Shown piece after piece: positions 7,288 to 13,372 of a DNA stretch of 16,412 bases (positions are counted from its first letter, which is position 1; each line of letters begins with the position of its first letter). Source of the DNA: Oscillospiraceae bacterium (GTDB lineage Bacteria; Bacillota; Clostridia; Oscillospirales; Ruminococcaceae); assembly GCA_003516865.1 (NCBI GenBank), contig DPBR01000099.1, positions 22,982-39,393 on the forward strand, read 5' to 3'. The translations under genes and the position numbers were made by a program. The notes under the pieces were generated by a model. That model did no database searches, had not been told where the DNA came from, and saw only the letters and a list, made by a program, of their open reading frames with translations.

Positions 7288-8157
7288 TCACTCCGAAACA
7301 GGCGGCTTGTCGAGAGTAATCCTCCCGATTTTCCCGCCGCGAAATTCGTCAAGCAAGGCCGCCGCGGCGCGTTCCGTATCGGGTTCGCCGCCCGAAACGA
7401 GCATTTTTCTCGCGTCTGCAATCTCAACGAGCACGTCGCCCTCGCCGCTTATTCCATAGCGCGCCTTCATAAGCTCGGGATAATCCCGCAAAAGAATTGC
7501 GCCGAGCGCTCTTGCGAGAGCCTCGGAATCCATAACCTCGTCCTTGACCGCGCCCGTGAAAGCGAGCCGCTGCGCCACGTCCTTATCCTCGAATTTCGGC
7601 CATAAAATCCCCGGCATATCGAGAAGTTCAACGTCCTTGTCGATAGTCACCCACTGTTTTCCGCGGGTAACGCCCGGTCTGTCGCCGACTTTCGTCTTGC
7701 GCGAGTTCGCCATTCTGTTGATAAACGAGGATTTTCCGACATTCGGAATACCCACAACCATAAGCCGCATAGCTTTCCCAATCATACCGCGGGCTTTTCT
7801 GCGCTCGGTAAGCTCTCTGAGGAGCCTTTTCACGGCAGGCAGAAACTTGTTTACGCCTTTGCCGCTGCGGCATTCGCACACGATAACGCACATTCCCTGC
7901 TTCTCATAGAAACGCTTCCACGCTTCCGTCGCCTTTTCATCGGCGGCGTCGCACTTGTTCATTATCATAATGCGCGGTTTTTTCCCGCAAAGCTCGTCGA
8001 TAATAGGATTTCTGCTGCTTTCGGGAATTCTCGCGTCCGTCACTTCGACAACCGCGTCAACCATTTTCAGGTCGGCTTCGATAAGCCGCCTCGTCTTGGT
8101 CATATGTCCCGGAAACCACTGGATATTTCCTGCGTCGATTTGATTATTCACAGCCAT
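7288..8157 (-). CDS. ylqF: Ribosome biogenesis GTPase YlqF/RbgA
   Basis: A 289-residue circularly permuted GTPase required for late assembly of the 50S subunit. The GTPase motifs occur in the permuted order: G4 NKCD (67-70) comes before G1 GIPNVGKS (136-143), G2 PGVTRG (161-166) and G3 DMPG (180-183). The family-typical N-terminus IQWFPGHMTKTRR is present at 12-24, and a C-terminal RNA-binding helical domain follows. It overlaps the end of lepB by 10 bases, so translation is probably coupled. Its position in the same transcript as rplS (L19) fits a ribosome-assembly link. Confidence 0.97.
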   Translation of the reverse strand: MAVNNQIDAGNIQWFPGHMTKTRRLIEADLKMVDAVVEVTDARIPESSRNPIIDELCGKKPRIMIMNKCDAADEKATEAWKRFYEKQGMCVIVCECRSGKGVNKFLPAVKRLLRELTERRKARGMIGKAMRLMVVGIPNVGKSSFINRMANSRKTKVGDRPGVTRGKQWVTIDKDVELLDMPGILWPKFEDKDVAQRLAFTGAVKDEVMDSEALARALGAILLRDYPELMKARYGISGEGDVLVEIADARKMLVSGGEPDTERAAAALLDEFRGGKIGRITLDKPPVSE

Positions 8158-8840
8158 TTGAATTGAGAAATCGGCAAAACGCGCAAAAACGCCTTGCCCA
8201 AAATCAGATTTTTATTGATAAACCCGACAAGACCGAGGTCGCGGCTGTCGTGGGAAACGTTTCTGTTGTCGCCCATAACGAACACGCAGTTTTCGGGGAC
8301 GACATAGTCCTCGTCGCTGTTCATCCAGCCGATATACCGCCTTGTCGTAAGCGTTTTGATGTAATCCTCCTGCAAAAGCTCGCCGTTACGATAAACCTCG
8401 CCGTTTTCAAAGTTTATTCTTATGGTATCGCCCGCAACGCCGATTACACGCTTAATGATAACCTCTCCGTACATTTTCGTGTTTCCGTTGACAAGCTTGT
8501 CAGCCTGAAGCACGACAATATCGCCGAAAGAAGGCTCATAGAAAAAATTCGTTGCAAAAACCCTGTCTTTATCCTGAAGGGTATCGCACATCGAGGTGCC
8601 GTCCACGGTTATAATGCGGAAAACGAAAAGATTGAGTACAAGCATAATCGAAACTGCGGCAATGATATTATTCACCCAGCTCAGCGGGTCGGAAAACGGG
8701 CGCGGCTTTTCTTCCCCGCCTTTTTTATCGTCCCCGCCGCTTATATCGGAGCTTTCCGCAGGCTCGCCAACAGCGCTGCTATCCATTTCGGGAGCAGCGT
8801 CGCTTTCCAACTTTTCAATTTCCTCATCTAAATCGCTCAT
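8148..8840 (-). CDS. lepB: Signal peptidase I
   Basis: A 230-residue membrane peptidase that removes signal peptides from exported proteins. An acidic, probably disordered cytoplasmic tail of about 50 residues is followed by one transmembrane helix (about 55-76). The extracytoplasmic S26 domain comes next. The catalytic serine is Ser83 in GTSMCDTL, where aspartate replaces the usual proline of SMxPTL. The lysine is Lys130 in IIKRVIGVAGD, and the GDNRNVSHDSRDLG box lies at 190-203. I chose the ATG at 8838-8840, which begins MSDLDEEIEKLES. The reading frame stays open upstream to a GTG at 8876, but that start would lie in the rplS/lepB hairpin and has no ribosome-binding site. The chosen start has only a weak AAGTGAG site. 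Confidence 0.95.
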   Translation of the reverse strand: MSDLDEEIEKLESDAAPEMDSSAVGEPAESSDISGGDDKKGGEEKPRPFSDPLSWVNNIIAAVSIMLVLNLFVFRIITVDGTSMCDTLQDKDRVFATNFFYEPSFGDIVVLQADKLVNGNTKMYGEVIIKRVIGVAGDTIRINFENGEVYRNGELLQEDYIKTLTTRRYIGWMNSDEDYVVPENCVFVMGDNRNVSHDSRDLGLVGFINKNLILGKAFLRVLPISQFKWL

Positions 8841-8879
8841 AGCACACTCACTTTTGCAGCGTTCCCCGAAAATCACTCT

Positions 8880-8922
8880 AAAATGCGTGTAAAGCGGCAG
8901 TAAAGCCGCTTTGGCACATTTT
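8880..8922 (-). terminator. Long hairpin between rplS and lepB, probable partial terminator
   Basis: The inner stem AAAGCGGC/GCCGCTTT (8 bp, loop of 6) sits on an outer stem AAAATGTG/CGCATTTT-type arm (about 8 pairs, one G-U), separated by a small internal loop. The A-rich and T-rich arms make it usable in either direction. It lies 19 bases past the rplS stop on the minus strand. It would reduce transcription of the downstream genes relative to rplS, which needs ribosomal-protein-level expression, or stabilise the 3' end of the rplS message. Part of its 3' arm ends just before the lepB leader. Confidence 0.65.
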
Positions 8923-8941
8923 AGTTTCGGGTGACGCCGAA

Positions 8942-9283
8942 TTAAACCTTGGACTTAATCTTAGCAGCCTTGCCGACTCTGTCGCGGAGGTAGTAAAGCT
9001 TCGCTCTGCGAACCTTACCGTTTCTGACAACCTCAACGTGGTCAACAGACGGAGAATGTACGGGGAAAACTCTCTCCACGCCGCAGCCGTGAGCCACGCG
9101 TCTAACGGTGAAAGTTTCGTTGATGCCGCCGTGCTTCTTCGCGATAACGGTGCCCTCGAACATCTGGATACGGCTCTTGTCGCCTTCCTTGATGCGTACA
9201 TACACCTTTACGAAATCGCCGATTTCGATTGCGGGTGCTTCTTCCTTCATACTGCTCTGCTCAATGATTTTAAGTGCGTCCAT
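8942..9283 (-). CDS. rplS: 50S ribosomal protein L19
   Basis: A 113-residue L19, a large-subunit protein at the interface with the 30S subunit. Recognisable segments are IGDFVKVYVRIKEGDKSRIQ, FEGTVIAKKHGGINETFTVRR, GVERVFPVHSP and the basic end VRRAKLYYLRDRVGKAAKIK. I set the start at the ATG at 9281-9283 (MDALKIIEQ) because a textbook AGGAGG lies 9 bases ahead of it. The frame stays open 20 codons further, but that extension falls in the structured leader. It is the first gene of the long leftward run and is driven by the strong promoter at 9511-9539. Confidence 0.97.
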   Translation of the reverse strand: MDALKIIEQSSMKEEAPAIEIGDFVKVYVRIKEGDKSRIQMFEGTVIAKKHGGINETFTVRRVAHGCGVERVFPVHSPSVDHVEVVRNGKVRRAKLYYLRDRVGKAAKIKSKV

Positions 9284-9504
9284 TTTCTTTTCCTCCTGAA
9301 ATTTTCGGATATTCTTGAAACCGGTGATTCCGGACAAAAGCAAGAGGTCGATTCCTCTTATAACAGCGGACTATCCGTTTTTAATGTTACGGGAGCGATG
9401 CTCCGCAGCATTAACACACACCGTCTAACGCGTCCATTCCGCGTTTCTTCGCGAAACGTTAATACCCATATTTGGGCATAGTTATACCGGCGGATACTAA
9501 ATGC
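9284..9504 (-). promoter_or_regulatory. Structured 5' leader of rplS (about 220 nt)
   Basis: From the predicted start near 9504 to the rplS ATG there is no gene but a series of hairpins on the minus strand. ATGCCC/GGGTAT lies at 9462-9479 and CGTTTC/GAAACG at 9442-9458. A composite stem has TTAATG/CATTAA (9381-9414) enclosing GGAGC/GCTCC (9392-9404). CGGA/TCCG lies at 9367-9377 and AAGAGG/CCTCTT at 9342-9359. The last 50 bases carry the AGGAGG ribosome-binding site. Ribosomal-protein leaders often bind the encoded protein for feedback control, and a Firmicutes L19 leader family is known. I cannot say whether this one belongs to it. Confidence 0.55.
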
Positions 9505-9510
9505 CTTATT

Positions 9511-9539
9511 ATTATAACACTATTGACTAAAAAAATCAA
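9511..9539 (-). promoter_or_regulatory. Strong sigma-A promoter of the rplS operon
   Basis: On the minus strand, -35 TTGATT (9534-9539), a 17-bp spacer and a perfect -10 TATAAT (9511-9516) lie in an AT-rich stretch. The start is expected near 9504. It is the only strong promoter I find on the minus strand between here and the AraC-family gene, so it probably feeds rplS and, past the hairpin, lepB through the metallophosphoesterase gene. Confidence 0.85.
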
Positions 9540-9575
9540 GTGCTTTTTATTAAAATTTACAATTTTTTTCGCATT

Positions 9576-9610
9576 TTCGCTTAAAACTTTAGCTTCGCTT
9601 AAAACTTTAG
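9576..9610. repeat. Tandem 18-bp duplication over the end of the RACo-like gene
   Basis: The 17-mer TTCGCTTAAAACTTTAG occurs at 9576-9592 and again at 9594-9610 with an 18-bp period. On the minus strand the unit contains the last codons and the stop codon of the RACo-like gene (Leu-Lys-Phe-stop). The copy past the stop would encode the same end again in frame, giving a back-up stop. Confidence 0.85.
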
Positions 9611-10666
9611 ATTATTGATATATCGCTCGTCGTAATCGGGCAGGATTTTGTCCGTGATATCGACGGAATTTCTTGCAAGAAGCTCGGCGTTTTCGCGCGT
9701 TTTTTCACTCACAAGGCAGTTTTCAACGCCGCGCAGAACGGAATTTCTCGCAAAAGCCGCCCGCGAGAAATTCTGCGGTATAGCTCCGAGCGAGATTAGC
9801 GCTTTCAGCCCGTCCGCGGAAGAAAACGGCTCTCCGGAAAGATAAATTCCGTTTTCCGCGTGAAAAAGCGAAAGCGCCGCGGCTGTTCTCGCCTTGTCTG
9901 ACTGAATTGAGCGGATATCGCTCTGAGAGATGAAAAAATCCTCGCCTATGAAGAAAAAATCGCGGTCATACATAATACCGTCCTCGTCGATAACGCCCTC
10001 CGAGAGCATAACCGAAGCCGCCATTGCCGCGCCGCACGGGCAAATTCCTATGCAGTCCGCGTCGTCAATCACCTCGTATACGAGCGTTTTTCCGTCGCGC
10101 CGAACCGTTTCAACGGCGCCGCTTTCCGCGGGCATACCGCTTTCAAGACCGCTTCCGTCAAACGCTCCCGCAAGCGGAAAAGCCGCGCAGCAGAGCTTTT
10201 CGCCGTTCTTTTCGGCAACACAAATTTCGCTCCCGAAATCGGCTGCCGTAAAGTTCGCTTCCGGTATCGTCATAAGCGAAGCCGTAAACCTCCCGCTTAC
10301 GCCCATTGAAACAAACGGCGGATAGTACAGGAAAACATCGGGGCTGAGGTAAAGCTCTCCCGGCGAAAGCTCCGCCGAAAGGTATTCCGCAACGTGAACC
10401 TCCGCGGCAATTCCGACCGATTTTATCGCCGAGGCGGGAATATTGTGTTCGCGGCAGCCCGTGACAATCAAGCGTGAAACCACGTCGAACGCGGATTTCG
10501 CGGTAATTTCGGCGCCGAAAAGAACCGACCTCGCATATACCCTGTTCATCGCGGTATCATAATACTCAATTGTAACGGAATTTCGCGTTATATCGCACGC
10601 AGCCGCAATTTCCGCGCTGCGTTCCGTTCTCATTCTTTTGTGAAGCGCCGTCGGTTTTTCAAGCAT
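9599..10666 (-). CDS. Diverged RACo-like (DUF4445) ASKHA-fold protein without ferredoxin domain
   Basis: A 355-residue protein whose length and segment order match the C-terminal part of RACo, the ATP-dependent reductive activator of corrinoid proteins. Family-like blocks are a GAFDGSGLESGMPAESGAV segment (167-185), GIC..(x)..MLSEGVIDEDG (207-230) and a SQSDIRSIQSDKA helix (247-259). The C-terminal end has ARNSVLRGVENCL and DERYINN. The N-terminal 2Fe-2S ferredoxin domain of RACo is absent. The glycine-rich nucleotide loops look degraded: DIGTNGE is DFGSEIC (143-149), GSG after GIC is PCG, AGGFG is LSGEPF, and the first loop is DITRNS (25-30). It may have lost ATPase activity. The start ATG at 10664-10666 has GGAGAG upstream. 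It is co-directional with rplS but has no clear promoter or terminator, and no corrinoid or methyltransferase gene is near. Confidence 0.65.
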   Translation of the reverse strand: MLEKPTALHKRMRTERSAEIAAACDITRNSVTIEYYDTAMNRVYARSVLFGAEITAKSAFDVVSRLIVTGCREHNIPASAIKSVGIAAEVHVAEYLSAELSPGELYLSPDVFLYYPPFVSMGVSGRFTASLMTIPEANFTAADFGSEICVAEKNGEKLCCAAFPLAGAFDGSGLESGMPAESGAVETVRRDGKTLVYEVIDDADCIGICPCGAAMAASVMLSEGVIDEDGIMYDRDFFFIGEDFFISQSDIRSIQSDKARTAAALSLFHAENGIYLSGEPFSSADGLKALISLGAIPQNFSRAAFARNSVLRGVENCLVSEKTRENAELLARNSVDITDKILPDYDERYINNLKF

Positions 10667-10711
10667 TTTTTCGCTCTCCGTTCGTCATTAATACCCTGTT
10701 TGCCATACATA

Positions 10712-10890
10712 TTAGGGCAACACCGCACAATTAGCGGCTTTGCCTTTGCCGTTTCCTCGCTTGCTATTTTTCCGTCATAACGCCCAAAACTCTCTCGAAA
10801 TACATACAGTATTCCTTCGTTCGTTTTGTTCATTCTGACGAAAAAATCTCGGCGCGATTAAACGACAATAATTATGCGGTGTTACCTTAG
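10712..10890. mobile_element. MITE-like inverted-repeat element, about 179 bp
   Basis: The ends are imperfect inverted repeats. The left end reads TTAGGGCAACACCGCACAAT, and the reverse complement of the right end reads CTAAGGTAACACCGCATAAT. The shared core is AACACCGCA(C/T)AATTA. The same left end opens at 16393 at the right edge of the window, and a deleted copy lies at 3960-4037, so this is a dispersed family. There is no transposase. Its interior keeps an open frame on the minus strand, but nothing suggests a gene. It fills the space between the RACo-like gene and the divergent trmL promoter. Target-site duplication is not clear (possibly TTA or TA). Confidence 0.75.
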
Positions 10891-10933
10891 AATTTTATCA
10901 CAATATTTTTCGTTTGTCAATACAATAATCCTA

Positions 10934-10962
10934 TTGAAAAAAACAAGAGTTTATGTTATAAT
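10934..10962 (+). promoter_or_regulatory. Sigma-A promoter of the trmL-degV-cdaA-cdaR operon
   Basis: A TTGAAA (10934-10939), a 17-bp spacer and a perfect TATAAT (10957-10962) form a near-consensus promoter in AT-rich DNA just past the inverted-repeat element. Transcription would start near 10969 and leave a leader of about 70 nt before trmL. Confidence 0.88.
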
Positions 10963-10972
10963 ATTAATGTAC

Positions 10973-11024
10973 TGTTGCGTAAAAGCAAAAGCAACACTTC
11001 GCGGACGATTATAAAGTCCGTGAA
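10973..11024 (+). promoter_or_regulatory. Two consecutive hairpins in the trmL leader
   Basis: The leader folds into TGTTGC/GCAACA (10973-10978 with 10991-10996). A stronger 9-bp stem follows, TTCGCGGAC/GTCCGTGAA (10998-11006 with 11016-11024, one G-U pair). The second stem ends four bases before the GGAGG ribosome-binding site at 11028-11032. No U-tract follows, so it is not a terminator. It could affect ribosome loading or RNA stability. Confidence 0.55.
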
Positions 11025-11040
11025 AACGGAGGTCGCTTAA

Positions 11041-11544
11041 ATGAAGCTGAATATCGTTCTCGCCGAGCCGCAGATACCGCAGAACACGGGAAATATCGCG
11101 CGGACGTGCGCCGTTACGGGAGCCGCACTGCATATTATAAAACCGATGGGGTTTGAGCCGACCGACAAACAGCTCAAGCGCGCGGGGCTTGATTACTGGC
11201 ATTATCTGGACATCACATATTACGACGGTTTTGACGATTTTTTCGCGCGGACAAGCGGAAAATACTTCTTTTTCACAACAAAGGCGCAGAACCGTTATTC
11301 CGACGTGAGCTATCCGGACGATTGCTTTATCGTATTCGGGCGCGAGGACGCGGGACTTCCCGAAGAGCTTCTGTTTTCGAACAAATCTTCATGCGTGAGA
11401 ATACCGATGATGCCGACGCTCCGAAGCCTGAATTTATCGAACAGCGTGGCGATAGCGGCTTACGAAATTCTGAGGCAGTGGGATTTTCCTGAGCTTCAGA
11501 ATAACGGCAGCCTTACAAAGTTTGACTGGTCCGAAGCGGACTGA
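11041..11544 (+). CDS. trmL: tRNA (cytidine/uridine-34 2'-O)-methyltransferase TrmL
   Basis: A 167-residue SPOUT-class methyltransferase that methylates the ribose of the wobble nucleotide in tRNA-Leu, using S-adenosylmethionine. The family motifs are EPQIPQNTGNIAR (9-21), FGREDAGLP (99-107), RIPM (120-123) and RSLNLSNSVAIAAYEILRQ (128-146); the last three form the knotted SAM site. The length is standard for TrmL (formerly YibK/CspR). GGAGG lies 8 bases ahead of the ATG. It is the first gene of the rightward operon, and the DegV-family gene follows after 31 bases. Confidence 0.96.
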   Translation: MKLNIVLAEPQIPQNTGNIARTCAVTGAALHIIKPMGFEPTDKQLKRAGLDYWHYLDITYYDGFDDFFARTSGKYFFFTTKAQNRYSDVSYPDDCFIVFGREDAGLPEELLFSNKSSCVRIPMMPTLRSLNLSNSVAIAAYEILRQWDFPELQNNGSLTKFDWSEAD

Positions 11545-11575
11545 AATATACATAAACCGAAAGGAAATCACATCT

Positions 11576-12451
11576 ATGAACGAAAAAGTCAGAATTATTA
11601 CGGACAGCGGCTGCGATATTTCGCGCGAGCTTGAAAAAGAGTGGGAGAAATATCTTGTTATAATGCCGTTTAACGTTGTAATAAACGGAAAAAGCTATGT
11701 TGACCGCGCTGAAATTCAGGAGGACGAGTTCTATCAGATTTTGAAGGACAACGAGGAAATCCCGAAGCACTCCCAGATTACGCAGATTGAGTTTGAGGAA
11801 GAATACCGCAAGCTGTACAGCGAGGGCGCACGCGAGATTATCGTCGACGTGATAAACGCGGCGGGTTCGCAGACGTTCGCGCAGTCGGTTCTTGCGGCTG
11901 AGGCGGTTAAGGAGGACCTTCCCGACCTTAAAATATACAACGTCGACTCAAGAAACTATACGATTGCTTACGGTTTCCCGATAATCGAAGCGTGCAAGAA
12001 GCTCGACGACGGACAGTCGGTTGAAAGCGTCGTTGCATACCTCAAGGACTGGGCGCTTCACACGGAGGCGTATGTGCTCGGATTCAGCCTTCGCCATATG
12101 AAAAAATCGGGAAGAATATCTGCCGCCGCGGGATTTCTCGGCGAGCTTATGGGTCTGAAGCCGCTTATCGTGCTTCACGACAAAGTGACGGCGGTTGTGA
12201 GAAAAGCGCGCGGTGAAAAGGCGATAATCGACGCGGGCGTTGAATACGTTTCCTCGCAAATGATACCGCAGACTCCCTACTGCGTCTGCACGACAACCCG
12301 CCCCGAGCTTGACAAGGAAGTAATCGAAAAAATGACGAAAAAGGTCGGCTATCCGCCCGCAATGGTCGCAAAAATCGGAGTTGTCGTTTCCTGCAACGCG
12401 GGCCCCGATTTTATCGCCATAATTATAAAAGGTCCGGAGCACGACGACTGA
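11576..12451 (+). CDS. DegV family fatty-acid-binding protein
   Basis: A 291-residue member of the DegV (FakB-like) family. These proteins hold a fatty acid and in Gram-positive bacteria can present it to the FakA kinase for activation as acyl phosphate. Visible blocks are ITDSGCDIS near the N-terminus, the HSQIT lipid-head-group segment (TSQPS-like in many relatives), the INAAGSQTFAQS stretch and the LRHMKKSGRISAAAGFLG motif. I start at the ATG at 11576-11578 because AAAGGAAA precedes it. The frame is open 18 codons upstream, but that would overlap the end of trmL. No fakA is seen here, so which DegV subtype it is remains unclear. Confidence 0.93.
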   Translation: MNEKVRIITDSGCDISRELEKEWEKYLVIMPFNVVINGKSYVDRAEIQEDEFYQILKDNEEIPKHSQITQIEFEEEYRKLYSEGAREIIVDVINAAGSQTFAQSVLAAEAVKEDLPDLKIYNVDSRNYTIAYGFPIIEACKKLDDGQSVESVVAYLKDWALHTEAYVLGFSLRHMKKSGRISAAAGFLGELMGLKPLIVLHDKVTAVVRKARGEKAIIDAGVEYVSSQMIPQTPYCVCTTTRPELDKEVIEKMTKKVGYPPAMVAKIGVVVSCNAGPDFIAIIIKGPEHDD

Positions 12452-12487
12452 TTTCCGTAAACAATCGCGTTTGTAAAGGAGAAAACT

Positions 12488-13372
12488 TTGGACGCAATCG
12501 AATATATCAGAGATATTGTCGATAATTTTGTAAACATCGTTCAGTCAATAAACGTTTTCGATATTCTCGACATTCTCATACTGACGTTTCTTGTGTATTA
12601 TCTGATAAAGCTTTTGCGTGAAACGCGCGCAATGCAGCTTTTGAAGGGCATTTTCTTCATCATAATCGTATTTATTCTGGTGCAGATATTCAAGCTGAGG
12701 GCGATGAGCTTCCTCATCGACAACTTCCTTCAGGTCGGAATTATCGCGATTATGATAGTATTCCAGCCGGAACTCAGGCGTATTCTCGAAAAGGTCGGCG
12801 GAACAAAGGTTACGACGTTCGCGCAGTCCGTTGAAAAGAACGCGGGAAACGCCTCGGCTCGCGAACGCGCGATTCTCGGTATCGCGGACGCCTGTTCAAG
12901 GCTTCACGACAGCAAAACAGGCGCGCTTATCGTTATTGAAAGAGAAACGAAGCTCGGCGATATCATTGAAAAGGAAACCACGAGCATTATCAACGCAGAG
13001 TGTGAACCGGAGCTTTTCTGCAACATATTCTATAACAAAGCTCCTCTTCACGACGGCGCGGTTATCATACGCGACAACAGAATTTACGCGGCGGGGTGCT
13101 TTCTGCCGAACACGCAGAAAGACCAGTATCTCACCGCGGAGCTTGGTTCGCGCCACAGAGCTGCCGTTGGTATGAGCGAAAACTCGGACGCGCTTGTAAT
13201 CGTTGTTTCCGAGGAAACGGGAACGATTTCCGTAGCTTTGGACGGACAGCTTTCCCGCGACCTGACGCGCGACGGACTTATCACAATTCTCAGGAAATAT
13301 ATGCCGGGCGCTTCCTCCGAGAAGAAGAAAAAGCCCCGCAAAAGCGCAAAGCAAGGAGGAAATAAGCAGTGA
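12488..13372 (+). CDS. cdaA: Diadenylate cyclase CdaA (c-di-AMP synthase)
   Basis: A 294-residue membrane enzyme that joins two ATP into c-di-AMP, an essential messenger for potassium, osmotic and cell-wall control. Three N-terminal membrane helices (within about 27-96) are followed by the DAC domain. Its catalytic motif is DGA in PLHDGAVII (189-191), and the RHR motif is in GSRHRAAVGMSE (222-224). The start is a TTG at 12488-12490; AAAGGAG lies 6 bases ahead and no better in-frame ATG is near. The tail is lysine-rich. Its stop overlaps the cdaR start by three bases (GTGA), so the two are translationally coupled. Confidence 0.97.
   Translation: MDAIEYIRDIVDNFVNIVQSINVFDILDILILTFLVYYLIKLLRETRAMQLLKGIFFIIIVFILVQIFKLRAMSFLIDNFLQVGIIAIMIVFQPELRRILEKVGGTKVTTFAQSVEKNAGNASARERAILGIADACSRLHDSKTGALIVIERETKLGDIIEKETTSIINAECEPELFCNIFYNKAPLHDGAVIIRDNRIYAAGCFLPNTQKDQYLTAELGSRHRAAVGMSENSDALVIVVSEETGTISVALDGQLSRDLTRDGLITILRKYMPGASSEKKKKPRKSAKQGGNKQ

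Noticed and set aside
6625..7605. 326-codon plus-strand open frame opposite rnhB and ylqF
   Set aside because: It spans two real genes in antisense, with no ribosome-binding site or recognisable domain.
8841..8876. Upstream GTG start for lepB (12 more residues)
   Set aside because: It would begin next to the rplS/lepB hairpin without a ribosome-binding site, and the added residues do not look like lepB. The ATG at 8838-8840 was preferred.
9284..9343. 20-residue N-terminal extension of rplS
   Set aside because: The AGGAGG site sits directly before the internal ATG at 9281-9283, where L19 proteins normally begin; the extension overlaps the leader.
9284..9504. T-box riboswitch in the rplS leader
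   Set aside because: I found no T-box consensus (TGGTACCGCG-type) and no terminator/antiterminator pair, and the first gene is not a tRNA or amino-acid gene.
10630..10833. 67-codon minus-strand reading frame (MNKTNEGILYVFRESFG...)
   Set aside because: It lies mostly inside the inverted-repeat element, overlaps the start of the RACo-like gene out of frame, and has no ribosome-binding site that I can see. It is best read as a chance frame of the repeat.
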